Assembly (NCBI RefSeq): GCF_025195125.1
Contig: NZ_JAMGSL010000013.1
Coordinates: forward strand, 135,848-199,847
DNA: 64,000 bases
Source: Streptomyces sp. Je 1-79
Lineage (GTDB): Bacteria > Actinomycetota > Actinomycetes > Streptomycetales > Streptomycetaceae
Direction of reading: 5' to 3'
Shown: positions 34,042 to 42,702 of the stretch, piece after piece
Layout: each line of letters begins with the position of its first letter
Position numbering within the stretch: the stretch's first letter is position 1
Position numbers and translations under genes: made by a program
The notes under the pieces: generated by a model
The model's database searches: none
Seen by the model: only the letters and a program-made list of their open reading frames with translations
What the model was told of the DNA's origin: nothing

Positions 34042-35252
34042 GCGCCCCGGCGAGCGCGGCCGACCGGCTGGCGGAGGCGCTGGAGCTGCTGGCCTCCGCA
34101 CCCGTCGTCGACGGTCACAACGATCTGCCCTGGGCGCTGCGCAAGCACGTCGGCTACGACCTGGACCGGCTGGACATCGCGGCCGACCAGACCGGCGCGC
34201 TCCACACCGACCTCGCCCGGCTGCGCGCCGGCGGGGTCGGAGCCCAGTTCTGGTCGGTGTACGTCTCGTGCGAGCTGACCGGGGACGACGCGGTCAGCGC
34301 CACCCTGGAGCAGATCGACATCGTCGACCAGCTCCTGGAGCGGTACGCGGCCGAGCTGGCCCCCGCCCTGACCGCGGACGACATGGAGGCGGCGCGGAAG
34401 CAGGGCCGTATCGCCTCCCTCAAGGGCGCCGAGGGCGGCCACTCCATCAACAACTCCCTCGCCACGCTGCGCGCACTGCACACCCTGGGCGTGCGCTACA
34501 TGACGCTCACGCACAACGACAACACCGCGTGGGCCGACTCGGCGACCGACGAGCCGGGCGTCGGCGGGCTCTCGCCCTTCGGCCACGAGGTCGTCCGGGA
34601 GATGAACCGGACGGGCATGCTCGTCGACCTCTCGCACGTCGCCGCGACGACGATGCGGGACGCGCTCGCCACCTCCGTCGCGCCGGTGATCTTCTCGCAC
34701 TCCTCGTCCCTCGCGGTCTGCGACCACCCGCGGAACATCCCGGACGACGTGCTCGCGCAGCTGCCGGCCAACGGCGGCGTCGCGATGGCCACGTTCGTAC
34801 CGAAGTTCATCCTCCCCGCGGCGGTGGAGTGGACGGCCAGGGCGGACGAGAACCTGCGGGCGCACGGCTTCCACCACCTCGACACCACCGCCGAGGCGAT
34901 GAAGCTCCACCGCGCCTTCGAGGCCGAGAACCCCCGCCCGATCGCCACGGCGGCGACGGTCGCGGACCACCTCGACCACATGCGCGAGGTGGCCGGCATC
35001 GACCACATCGGCATCGGCGGCGACTACGACGGCACGGCGTTCACCCCGGCCGGTCTCGACGACGTCGCGGGGTACCCGAACCTGATCGCCGAGCTCCTCC
35101 ACCGCGGCTGGTCCCACGCCGACCTCGCGAAGCTGACGTGGTCCAACGCGGTCCGCGCCCTGCGCGACGCGGAGGCGGTCGCCCGCGACCTGAGCGCCGG
35201 CCGCGGTCCGTCGAACGCGACGCTCGACTCCCTGGACGGCCGGGCCTCCTGA
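34038..35252 (+). CDS. M19-family membrane-dipeptidase homologue
   Basis: 404 residues from GTG 34038. Renal-dipeptidase family zinc enzyme: VVDGHNDLPW (His27, Asp29), LKGAEGGHS (bridging Glu), MLVDLSHV, VIFSHSS and GIGGDYDG. The family hydrolyses dipeptides, including D-amino-acid containing ones from cell-wall turnover. No signal peptide, so cytoplasmic here. Coupled to purE by a GTGA overlap, an arrangement also common in other Streptomyces as far as I recall. A terminator follows, then a decayed paralog. Confidence 0.94.
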   Translation: MSAPASAADRLAEALELLASAPVVDGHNDLPWALRKHVGYDLDRLDIAADQTGALHTDLARLRAGGVGAQFWSVYVSCELTGDDAVSATLEQIDIVDQLLERYAAELAPALTADDMEAARKQGRIASLKGAEGGHSINNSLATLRALHTLGVRYMTLTHNDNTAWADSATDEPGVGGLSPFGHEVVREMNRTGMLVDLSHVAATTMRDALATSVAPVIFSHSSSLAVCDHPRNIPDDVLAQLPANGGVAMATFVPKFILPAAVEWTARADENLRAHGFHHLDTTAEAMKLHRAFEAENPRPIATAATVADHLDHMREVAGIDHIGIGGDYDGTAFTPAGLDDVAGYPNLIAELLHRGWSHADLAKLTWSNAVRALRDAEAVARDLSAGRGPSNATLDSLDGRAS

Positions 35253-35263
35253 TGGTACGTCAC

Positions 35264-35292
35264 CGACGGCCCCGCCCCCGGCGGGGCCGTCG
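35264..35292 (+). terminator. hairpin after the dipeptidase gene
   Basis: Perfect 13-bp stem (35264-35276 with 35280-35292) with a CCC loop. Confidence 0.85.
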
Positions 35293-35446
35293 TGCGTGCG
35301 CACGAGGACGCCGTGGGAAGCCCGGGGCCGGGTCCCCCGAACGGCCCAGTCCGCCGCGACTCCGGCGGACCCCGGTGGCACCGTGGACCGTACTGCCCGG
35401 CCGTGTTCGGCGGGCGGTACTGCATCGCCGAGTTCGGAGTAACACC

Positions 35447-35969
35447 ATGGCAGGTCTGCTGGACGACCCCCGTACCCTCTCCCTCGTTCCTGCCGCCGTC
35501 GGCGAGCCCGATCCCCCACCCGCTACGACCGCTTCGCCCGCGAGGCGGTACGGGAGATGAACCGGCTGGGCCTCCTCGTGGACCTCTCCGGAGCGGACAC
35601 GGAGACCGTCCGTCAGGTCCTCGCCGTCACCAAGGCCCCGTCCTCATGACCCAGGGCGATCCGGCGGCGCTCCCCGACGACGTCCTGCGCCTGCTGGGCG
35701 AGAACGGCGGGGTCTGCGCGGTCCTCGTCGACGGCGACCCGGCGGCCACGGCCGACGCCCTGGACCGGCTGCACGCCTTGGCGGGCCCGGCCTGCGTGGC
35801 GGTCTCCGGCACGACGGACCCGGCCGCCGGCTATGTGCCGCTCTTCGCCGAGCTGCTGCGGCGCGAGTGGGCCGCCGCGGACCTGGTCGCCCTCGCCCAC
35901 GCCAACATGACGCGCGCCCTGCGGGAGGCCGAGTTCCGCTCCCGCGCCACGCGCGTGCGGGCCGCCTGA
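35447..35969 (+). pseudogene. decayed dipeptidase-like paralog with two frameshifts
   Basis: A ribosome site (GGAGTAACACC) precedes ATG 35447, which begins MAGLLDDPRTLSLVPA. The frame is lost near 35512-35520 (C-rich run), continues one base shifted as RYDRFAREAVREMNRLGLLVDLSGADTETV, is lost again near 35637 (GGCCCCG), and continues in the third frame as VLMTQGDPAALPDDVLRLLGENGG to 35969. Both breaks equal one missing C. The joined product (~174 residues) aligns with the middle and end of the intact dipeptidase upstream, but the ligand motifs are gone: LSHV is LSGA, FSHSS is MTQGD, GGDYDG is replaced by SGTTDP. Either a pseudogene or a catalytically dead gene with sequencing errors. Confidence 0.7.
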
Positions 35970-36035
35970 CGACGCGGCCTCGACGGACGCGGCCTGACGG
36001 CGACGCGCCCCCATCGGCCCGGCCCGCGGAGACGA

Positions 36036-36077
36036 CGGTGCCCCGCCGCCCCGGAGGACCGGGGCGGCGGGGCACCG
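36036..36077. terminator. bidirectional hairpin
   Basis: Perfect 19-bp stem (36036-36054 with 36059-36077), 4-nt loop, between the dipeptidase paralog and the sugar-nucleotide dehydrogenase. Confidence 0.9.
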
Positions 36078-36097
36078 TTCGTACAACGCCTCGTCGG

Positions 36098-37426
36098 CTA
36101 CGCGCGCGGGCGGCCCATCGCGCGGTACACCCAGCCCGCCTCGCGCCACCGCACCGCGTCCAGCGCGTTACGGCCGTCCAGGATCACCCGCGAACCGGCG
36201 ACCTCGGCCAGCTCCGCCGGGTCCAGCTCGTCGCGGAACTCGCGCCACTCGGTCAGGTGCAGCACCACGTCCGCCCCGCGCACCGCGTCCAGCGCCGTCG
36301 GCGCGTAGCCCAGCGTCGGGAAGAGCCGCCGGGCGTTCTCCATGCCCTTGGGGTCGTAGACCGTGACCTGTCCGCCCTGGAGGTGGATCTGGCCCGCCAC
36401 GTTCAGCGCCGGCGAGTCCCGTACGTCGTCCGAGTCGGGCTTGAACGTCGCGCCGAGCACCGCGACCCGCTTGCCGAGGAAGGAGTCGCCGCCGACCGCG
36501 TCGCGCGCCATCTCGACCATCTGGCCGCGCCGGCGCATGTTGATGGAGTCGATCTCGCGCAGGAAGGTCAGCGCCTGGTCCGCGCCCAGCTCACCCGCCC
36601 GCGCCATGAACGCGCGGATGTCCTTCGGCAGGCAGCCGCCGCCGAAGCCGATGCCGGCCCGCAGGAACTTGGACCCGATCCGCTCGTCGTAGCCGATCGC
36701 CTCCGCCAGCTTGGCGACGTCGCCGCCCGCGGCCTCGCAGACCTCCGCCATCGCGTTGATGAAGGAGATCTTGGTCGCGAGGAAGGAGTTCGCGGCGGTC
36801 TTCACCAGCTCCGCCGTCGGGAAGTCCGTCACCACGAAGGGCGTGCCCTCGCCTATCGGCCCCGCGTACACCTCGCGCAGCAGCTTCTCCGCCCGCTCGC
36901 TCCGCACACCGGCGACCACACGGTCCGGGTGCAGGGTGTCCTTCACGGCGAAGCCCTCGCGCAGGAACTCCGGGTTCCAGGCCAGCTCCACGCCCTCCGG
37001 CAGCAGCTCCGCGAGCCGCTCGGCGGAGCCTACCGGCACGGTCGACTTGCCGACGACCAGCGCGCCGGCCCGCACCACGCCCGCCAGCGAGCCGAAGGCC
37101 GCGTCGACGTAGCTCATGTCACACGCGTACTCGCCGTGCTTCTGCGGAGTGTTCACGCAGACGAAGTGCACATCGCCGAAGGCGCCGACCTCCTCCCAGG
37201 AGGTGGTGAAGCGCAGCCGCCCCGTCGACCCCTCGATCCCGGCGACGTGCCGGGAGAGCAGCTCCTCCAGGCCGGGCTCGTACATCGGTACGCGCCCGGT
37301 GGCCAGCAGCTCGATCTTCTCGGGCACGACGTCGAGGCCGAGCACCTCGAAACCGAGCTCCGCCATGGCCGCTGCGTGCGTGGCGCCGAGGTAGCCGGTG
37401 CCGATCACGGTGATCTTGAGGGCCAT
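36098..37426 (-). CDS. UDP-glucose/GDP-mannose 6-dehydrogenase family protein
   Basis: 442 residues from ATG 37426 (CTGGAG upstream). NAD-binding KITVIGTGYLGATHAAAMAE, the central KSTVPVGSAERL and NPEFLREGFAVKD, the catalytic cysteine in FGGGCLPKDIRAF, and the C-terminal VAVLGATFKPDSDDVRDSPA are those of enzymes that oxidise UDP-glucose to UDP-glucuronate (or GDP-mannose to GDP-mannuronate). It supplies acidic sugars for glycopolymers, fitting the nearby LCP and GT genes. TATGCT on the minus strand (37469-37464) is a possible -10. Confidence 0.95.
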   Translation of the reverse strand: MALKITVIGTGYLGATHAAAMAELGFEVLGLDVVPEKIELLATGRVPMYEPGLEELLSRHVAGIEGSTGRLRFTTSWEEVGAFGDVHFVCVNTPQKHGEYACDMSYVDAAFGSLAGVVRAGALVVGKSTVPVGSAERLAELLPEGVELAWNPEFLREGFAVKDTLHPDRVVAGVRSERAEKLLREVYAGPIGEGTPFVVTDFPTAELVKTAANSFLATKISFINAMAEVCEAAGGDVAKLAEAIGYDERIGSKFLRAGIGFGGGCLPKDIRAFMARAGELGADQALTFLREIDSINMRRRGQMVEMARDAVGGDSFLGKRVAVLGATFKPDSDDVRDSPALNVAGQIHLQGGQVTVYDPKGMENARRLFPTLGYAPTALDAVRGADVVLHLTEWREFRDELDPAELAEVAGSRVILDGRNALDAVRWREAGWVYRAMGRPRA

Positions 37427-37538
37427 ACGGGTCTCCAGTGAGGTCGGGCGGAATGCCTGCCCGAGCATAGTCGGGCCCCGGCCGGCCTCCGCCCGACGCC
37501 CTCCTCTTCGGCCGGGGGCCGGCACTGTCGCGGACGCT

Positions 37539-38072
37539 TCAGAAGCGCTCGACCTTCTCGCCCTCCGGCACCTGGTAGCAGCCGGACGTGAGGAAGAAGC
37601 GCACCTTCGGAGGGGTCTGACGGGCCCAGTGGGTGATCATCACGCTGTACTTCTTGGCGTCGTTGTCGGCCGTGAGCGCGAGGTTCTTGTTCTTGCTGGT
37701 GTCGGGCCCGTACTCGACGATCTTCCAGCCGTGCTTCGGCAACTCCTCCTTGAACCGCTCCATGACACCGTCCAGCCCATCGGCCGAGGCGGGGGTGAAG
37801 GTCCACGCGTGGAAGACGGTGAAGTACTTCTCCGGGTCCTTGCCACCGCACTCCCCGACACCGGGCCCGGGCTCGGTGGCCTTCCCCTTCAGACCGATCA
37901 GGTCGTAGAGCTCGCTGGAGATCGCCTCCGCCATGTCGGCGGCTTCGTCCGTGGTGCTGACGCCCGCGGACGGGAGGCTGTCGGAATCGTCGGTGCCGGT
38001 CATGCTGCATCCAGAGAGGGTCGTGAGGGCGAGGGACACCAGGAGCGCGGCCGCGCCCTGCTTGATCTTCAT
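37539..38072 (-). CDS. small lipoprotein downstream of the DUF1023 hydrolase
   Basis: 177 residues from ATG 38072, chosen because it puts the signal peptide MKIKQGAAALLVSLALTTLSGC at the N terminus with the lipobox Cys at residue 22. The mature part (WTFTPASADGLDGVMERFKEELPKHGWKIVEYGPD) resembles small Streptomyces lipoproteins with a single alpha/beta domain of unknown role. It lies 59 bases after the DUF1023 hydrolase on the same strand and probably shares its transcript; an accessory or protective partner is possible but not shown. Confidence 0.8.
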   Translation of the reverse strand: MKIKQGAAALLVSLALTTLSGCSMTGTDDSDSLPSAGVSTTDEAADMAEAISSELYDLIGLKGKATEPGPGVGECGGKDPEKYFTVFHAWTFTPASADGLDGVMERFKEELPKHGWKIVEYGPDTSKNKNLALTADNDAKKYSVMITHWARQTPPKVRFFLTSGCYQVPEGEKVERF

Positions 38073-38131
38073 GGGGAGTGCCTTGTTCGAAGGGGGAGCG
38101 GACGGTGGAAGGGTGACGGGCATCGGCATCG

Positions 38132-39952
38132 CTACCGCACTCCCGGTGTGGGGTTGGGCGGCTCTTTCAGCATCACTTCGTCGGTGACCCCCGCGACGAC
38201 CACACCCTGGTTCGCCAGACTCCGGGTGTCCTCCTTCCAGTAGTCGCTGTGTCCCTCAGTGTCCGTGGACATCTGGTTGGCCCCGAATCGCGGGTCGCTG
38301 GGGATCGTGAACGGGCCGTCCCAGTCGGTTCCGCCGTGGCCGAACCGGCCGACGTCCGGGACGAAGTCCCACTCCGCCTCCTGGTTCCACACGTGGCCCT
38401 TGGGCACGTCCATGTCCTCGGCCTTGGGCACCTGCACGCCCGGGCTGCCGGCGAGGATCACGTCGTCCGCGTTCAGATCGCCCTGCCGTGCCGCCGACCC
38501 GATGAGGGTCGTGCCGTACGAGTGGCCGATCGCCGTGCGGTGCGGGTCCGTATCCACCGAGCGCGAGGCGTCGAGACCGTCCATGAAGCGGTTGTAGGCG
38601 GGGGCGCCGTCATCGGCGTAGTGGGTGAAAGGCGAGTCCTTGACGATGTTCTGCGGGGCGTCGTAGCCGAGCCAGGTGATCGTGGAGACCGAACCATTTC
38701 CGGCGCCGTTCGCCGAACGCCACACGTTCTCCATGCGCCCGATGTCCCCCCCGATGCTCCCCAGGTTCGACGTGGTGCCCGGCACGTAGACCGCCTGGTG
38801 GTCGGCCGTGTCCGGGTTGCCGTTGGCGACGATCGCCCGGCCGTTGCCCTCGGGGTTGAAGCCCAGCAGATAGGCCTCGGGAAGGCCCCGCGTTCCCGTC
38901 CGGTCGAAGCGGTCCTGGATCGCGTTCATGCCCTTGAGGGACTTGTTGAGCTGCTCGTACCGGTCCCCGTACTTGTTGTGCCACGCCATCCACTCGTCGG
39001 TGTGCACCTTGGACGGGTACCCGCCGGCCGTGATCCACGTCCACTCGTTCGCCGGCGGCTTCGGCATGGAGTTCAGTTCCATCTGGTACTGGCCGTGCTT
39101 CTCCGCGAGGACGACCCGGTTCGCCTCGTCGCGCACCACCGACGGCAGGCCGTCGAGCGCCCCCACCGTGGCGGGCCGGAGGGACAGCCAGGCCTCCTGC
39201 TCCTCCGGGGTGAGCCCCTTCCACCAGGTGGCGTTGGACTGCGGGTTGCCGGATTCGGGCGGCTGCGGCAGCGAGTCGAGGTAGCTCTTGCCCGCGTCCC
39301 CGACTCCGCCCATGTCCGACTGGACGTCGGCCCAGTCCTTGTCCGACACCTTCAGGTCGTCGTCGGCCTTCAGCGCCCGCAGCTTCGGCGCCCACTTGGC
39401 GTCGGCGTCCGTCGCCTCCTTCAGCGCGTCGGCGATGCGGTTGGCGAACTCCAGCGCCTTGCCGTAGTGGGGGTTCGGGTGGATGTTGACCGCCTGGCGT
39501 TCGAGGGCGTCCGATGTGTCGGTGCCTCCCGCGCTGCCGGTCACCGTCCCGCCCTCGGTGTTCTTCTCCGCGCCGGGTTTCGCCCCCGCCGGGTAGGCGA
39601 CCGAACCGTCCGGGTTCACCGTGCACCCGGCCGCCTGGGCGTCGGAGAGCGCCGCCTCGAGCCTGCGCTTGGCCGCCCCGATGTCGAAGGCGAACCCGTT
39701 GAGCGCGGTGCTCACCAGACCGCACTCGGTCTGCGCGTAGTGGAAGTTGGCCGACAGGTTCTTGAGCTCGGCCAGGGCGGCGTCCGCCGCCGCGCCCCGC
39801 AGCCGGGCGCGGATGCCCGCGGATATCTGGCCGTCGATGGAGTCCTTGGCCGCGCTGGACATGTCACCGACGGCCCGGTAGCCGTCCGCCGCGTCCTCGT
39901 ACTCGGCCTGCTTGAACGCCTTCAGAGTCTTCAGGTCCATGCGCCCGGTCAC
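38132..39952 (-). CDS. DUF1023 alpha/beta hydrolase with WXG100-like helical N-terminal domain
   Basis: 606 residues. GTG 39952 overlaps the upstream stop by four bases; ATG 39940 (MDLKTLKAFK) is an equally good start by family resemblance. The first ~110 residues are helical (AEYEDAADGYRAVGDMSSAA) like WXG100/ESX substrates. Residues ~380-570 are an alpha/beta hydrolase of the DUF1023 type: nucleophile Ser478 in GHSYGTTLIG, an Asp around VPDVGRFG and His568 in EGHSDYW. No Sec signal, so if exported it would use an ESX-like system. Substrate unknown (esterase/lipase activity expected). It sits between a small helical protein and a lipoprotein. Confidence 0.87.
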   Translation of the reverse strand: MTGRMDLKTLKAFKQAEYEDAADGYRAVGDMSSAAKDSIDGQISAGIRARLRGAAADAALAELKNLSANFHYAQTECGLVSTALNGFAFDIGAAKRRLEAALSDAQAAGCTVNPDGSVAYPAGAKPGAEKNTEGGTVTGSAGGTDTSDALERQAVNIHPNPHYGKALEFANRIADALKEATDADAKWAPKLRALKADDDLKVSDKDWADVQSDMGGVGDAGKSYLDSLPQPPESGNPQSNATWWKGLTPEEQEAWLSLRPATVGALDGLPSVVRDEANRVVLAEKHGQYQMELNSMPKPPANEWTWITAGGYPSKVHTDEWMAWHNKYGDRYEQLNKSLKGMNAIQDRFDRTGTRGLPEAYLLGFNPEGNGRAIVANGNPDTADHQAVYVPGTTSNLGSIGGDIGRMENVWRSANGAGNGSVSTITWLGYDAPQNIVKDSPFTHYADDGAPAYNRFMDGLDASRSVDTDPHRTAIGHSYGTTLIGSAARQGDLNADDVILAGSPGVQVPKAEDMDVPKGHVWNQEAEWDFVPDVGRFGHGGTDWDGPFTIPSDPRFGANQMSTDTEGHSDYWKEDTRSLANQGVVVAGVTDEVMLKEPPNPTPGVR

Positions 39953-40398
39953 TTCTCCTTGGCCTGGCCGCCGACGGCCTCGGTGTCCTCGTACCGCACC
40001 GCGAGCGCATCGAGTTCCTGCTTGACCGACTCGTCGGTCTTCGCCAGGTCCTGACCGGCCTGCCGCAGGAGTCCGCCGAGTGCGCCGCAGCGGCCGCTCA
40101 CATCACCGACGTACTTCTTCCAGGAGTCGTACAGCTCCTTCTGCGCCGCCGCGCTCTGGATCCCCCCGGCGTCCCCGAGCCCCGCCTGTCCGGTGTCGAG
40201 CTTGGTGAGGGAGGTGGTGATGCCTTCCCTCAGGCCGGTGACGCCCTCCCCGGCCTTCATCCAGGCCCGCTTGTCGGTCTTCAGGTCCTCTGAATACCCG
40301 CCGCCGCCCGGCTCCGGCGCGACCTGGTTCAGCCGCATCGACGTCGGTTCGCGCCCCGCCGCATCGCTCTTGAGTTGTTCCCACTCGTCCCACGGCAC
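39949..40398 (-). CDS. small helical protein coupled to the DUF1023 hydrolase
   Basis: 149 residues from GTG 40398, which has GGGGAGG at the right distance; a longer frame exists but its extra codons look non-coding. The sequence PWDEWEQLKSDAAGRE, then WMKAGEGVTGLREGITTSL and YDSWKKYVGDVSGRC is mostly helical and Ala/Gly-rich, of the size and style of WXG100-like ESX substrates or chaperone partners. The W-x-x-Y segment at ~105-112 is suggestive, not diagnostic. Its stop overlaps the hydrolase start, so the two are made together. Confidence 0.78.
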   Translation of the reverse strand: MPWDEWEQLKSDAAGREPTSMRLNQVAPEPGGGGYSEDLKTDKRAWMKAGEGVTGLREGITTSLTKLDTGQAGLGDAGGIQSAAAQKELYDSWKKYVGDVSGRCGALGGLLRQAGQDLAKTDESVKQELDALAVRYEDTEAVGGQAKEK

Positions 40399-40496
40399 CG
40401 TGAAACCTCCCCGTTTCCCCGTTCTCACTGCGCCCCGCTCTCGCCCGGGGCAAGACGTCATGATCTCCCGCGCCTCGGATCCGCACCAAACGCACG

Positions 40497-40524
40497 CGGC
40501 CGGCGCCCGTGGGGGCGCCGGCCG
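40497..40524 (-). terminator. hairpin after the first LCP gene
   Basis: Perfect 12-bp stem (40497-40508 with 40513-40524), 4-nt loop. Confidence 0.8.
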
Positions 40525-40533
40525 GGGTGGGGG

Positions 40534-41823
40534 TCAGCGGTCCGAGGTGACCGTGACCTTCTCGTCGTTCTGGATCTGCGAGACCAGCTGCTTCACCTTC
40601 GGCATGTCCCACTTCAGCGAGCCCTGCGGCGCGCTGCCCGAGATCGGGATGTTCATCGACTTGCCGTCGCCGCCGCTGATGCCCTTCATCGCGAAGAACA
40701 TCTTGCCGAGGTCGTAGAGCGACATGTCCTTGTCCACGATCAGCGTGTCCAGCCCGGCGCCCAGCGTCGGGTAGAGCGCGAACGGGTTGAGGATCGTGCC
40801 CGGCGTCGCCGCCTGGTTGGCGAGGGCGGAGAGGAACTTCTGCTGGTTCTTCGTCCGCGCGAGGTCCGACTCGGCGAACGCGTACCGGGTGCGGACGAAG
40901 GCCAGCGCCTGCTCGCCGTTGAGGGTCTGCTCACCCGCCTGGAAGTTCGCGCCGGACTTCTTGTCCTTGAAGCCCTTCTCGATGTTCATGTCCACACCGC
41001 CGAGCGCGTCCACGATGTTCGCGAAGCCGGCGAAGCCGATCTCCGCGTAGTGGTCGATGCGCAGCCCGGTGTTGAACTCGACCGTGCGGACCAGCAGCTC
41101 CGGGCCGTCCATCGCGTACGCCGCGTTGAGCTTGGAGCCGCCGCGCGCCCCGAACTTCTTGCCGGACTCCGAGCCGACGAAGGAGGGGATGGTCACCCAG
41201 GAGTCACGGGGGAGCGAGACCATCGTGTTCCCGCTGGAGCAGGCCGCGAGGATCATCATCGAGTCGGTCCGCTTGCCCTCGGCGGAACCGGTGTGGAGCT
41301 TCTTCTTGTCCTCGGCCGACATGCCCTCACGGCTGTCGGAGCCGACGATCAGATACGTCGTGCAGTCGCCCTCGGCCGGCCGCTCGATGACCTTGGCGAG
41401 ATCGACCTCGTTACGCATACGGGAGCTGGCCCAGGCGTAGGTGCCGATGCTCCAGCCGAGCAGCGCGACGACCAGGACGATCGAACCGATCTTGATCCGG
41501 CGGCGCCAGTCCGGGGCGGGCCGACCGGCCGGCTGCGGGGCGTACCGGGGGTCGTGCTGCGGCGGCACGGTGCCGCGGCCTCCGCCCTGCCCGCCGCCGT
41601 AGACCTGCCCGGTGTTGTAACCGCTGTCGTACCCGGTGGCCTGCTGCTGGGTGAAGTTCGGGTTGTACCCCTGGCCCTGTCCCTGGCCCTGGTCGTACCG
41701 CGGGTCGTACTGCGGCTGCTGCGGGACCTGCGGGCGCTGCACATGGCGCATCCGGCGGGCTCCCTCGGGCTGCGGGTTCGCTCCGCCGCGGCCGTGTCCG
41801 CTGTCATCGGGCCAGTCATTCAT
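40534..41823 (-). CDS. LCP-family glycopolymer transferase 1
   Basis: 429 residues from ATG 41823. A ~100-residue Gln/Gly/Tyr/Pro-rich cytoplasmic tail (YDQGQGQGQGYNPNF) precedes one membrane helix (IGSIVLVVALLGWSIGTYAW). The outer LytR-CpsA-Psr domain shows TYLIVGSDSREGM, TDSMMIL, MVSLPRDSWVTIP, KLNAAYAMDGPELLVRTVE, IDHYAEIGFAGFANIVDALGG and ALAFVRTRYAFAESDLAR. LCP enzymes move glycopolymers from polyprenyl carriers to peptidoglycan. No LytR_C domain at the end. The Gly-Gln tail is unusual among the five LCPs here. Divergent from the thioesterase. Confidence 0.94.
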   Translation of the reverse strand: MNDWPDDSGHGRGGANPQPEGARRMRHVQRPQVPQQPQYDPRYDQGQGQGQGYNPNFTQQQATGYDSGYNTGQVYGGGQGGGRGTVPPQHDPRYAPQPAGRPAPDWRRRIKIGSIVLVVALLGWSIGTYAWASSRMRNEVDLAKVIERPAEGDCTTYLIVGSDSREGMSAEDKKKLHTGSAEGKRTDSMMILAACSSGNTMVSLPRDSWVTIPSFVGSESGKKFGARGGSKLNAAYAMDGPELLVRTVEFNTGLRIDHYAEIGFAGFANIVDALGGVDMNIEKGFKDKKSGANFQAGEQTLNGEQALAFVRTRYAFAESDLARTKNQQKFLSALANQAATPGTILNPFALYPTLGAGLDTLIVDKDMSLYDLGKMFFAMKGISGGDGKSMNIPISGSAPQGSLKWDMPKVKQLVSQIQNDEKVTVTSDR

Positions 41824-41929
41824 GCGGACCAGTGTGCAGGCCGCCGCCCGGGGGCCGACAGGGCGGGTGGGGAATCGGGGCGGCCCTGTTGCCAAGCTGA
41901 TGCAAAGGGGACGAGGCCGGGACCCGGCA

Positions 41930-41935
41930 TAAGGT
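41930..41935 (+). promoter_or_regulatory. TAAGGT -10 for the thioesterase gene
   Basis: TANNNT hexamer placing transcription start at or one base before ATG 41943, suggesting an almost leaderless mRNA. Confidence 0.35.
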
Positions 41936-41942
41936 GGAGGGC

Positions 41943-42500
41943 ATGACAGACCAGGCCCAGCGCACGGACCGCCCGGAGGAAGACATTCCGGGCAAGCTCA
42001 CCTCCGCGTCCCGCACCACCCTCAGCCACATCATGACGAGCCACGACACGAACCTGCTGGGCACGGTGCACGGTGGCGTCATCATGAAGCTGGTGGACGA
42101 CGCGGCGGGCGCCGTCGCGGGCCGCCACTCGGGCGGGCCGGCCGTGACCGCGTCCATGGACGAGATGGTCTTCCTGGAGCCGGTGCGCGTCGGTGACCTG
42201 CTGCATGTGAAGGCGCAGGTCAACTGGACCGGCCGGTCCTCGATGGAGGTCGGCGTCCGGGTCATGGCCGAGCGCTGGAACGAGTCCACCCCGGCCCAGC
42301 AGGTCGGCTCCGCCTATCTGGTCTTCGCGGCGGTCGACGCCGACGGCAAGCCGCGCCGCGTGCCGCCGGTCGTCCCCGAGACGGAGAAGGACAAGCGCCG
42401 CTACCAGGAGGCCCAGATCCGCCGTACCCACCGACTGGCCCGCCGCCGCGCGATCAAGGAGCTGCGGGAGCGCCGCGCGGCGGAGGGCTACGAGGACTGA
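41943..42500 (+). CDS. hotdog-fold acyl-CoA thioesterase
   Basis: 185 residues from ATG 41943. A single hotdog domain of the cytosolic acyl-CoA hydrolase (BFIT/YciA) type: SHIMTSHDTNLLGTVHGGVIMKLVDDAAG with the catalytic loop N-x-x-x-x-x-H-G-G, VTASMDEMVFLEPVRVGD, and VFAAVDADGKPRRVPP. Cleaves acyl-CoA thioesters in the cytoplasm. The ~40-residue C-terminal tail is Arg-rich and helical (RRTHRLARRRAIKELRERR). No functional link with the LCP neighbours is evident. Confidence 0.94.
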   Translation: MTDQAQRTDRPEEDIPGKLTSASRTTLSHIMTSHDTNLLGTVHGGVIMKLVDDAAGAVAGRHSGGPAVTASMDEMVFLEPVRVGDLLHVKAQVNWTGRSSMEVGVRVMAERWNESTPAQQVGSAYLVFAAVDADGKPRRVPPVVPETEKDKRRYQEAQIRRTHRLARRRAIKELRERRAAEGYED

Positions 42501-42674
42501 GCCCCGCGCCGGGCCCGGGCATGAGGCTGAAGCCCGTGCCGGACCCGCGCACGAGGCCCAGGCCTCGCGCCGGGCCCGGGCATGAGGCTGAAGCCCCCCT
42601 CCGGGCCCCGGCGCACGAGGCTGAAGCCCCGCGCCGGGCGCTCTCACGGGGCCGCCCGGCGCTCTCACGGGGCC
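42501..42674. repeat. array of ~30-bp degenerate tandem repeats
   Basis: Units of 28-33 nt starting GCC(C/T)(C/G)... and ending GAGGCTGAA at 42501-42531, 42532-42561, 42562-42592, 42593-42625, 42626-42653; then a 21-bp near-perfect direct repeat (42633-42653 and 42654-42674). They fill the convergent gap between the thioesterase and the second LCP gene. No spacers, so not CRISPR. Confidence 0.85.
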
Positions 42675-42702
42675 GTGCCGGGCGCCTGTGAGCCGGTCGG
42701 GT

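Noticed and set aside
42501..42674. CRISPR-like array
   Set aside because: The repeat units abut each other with no unique spacers and no cas genes lie near.
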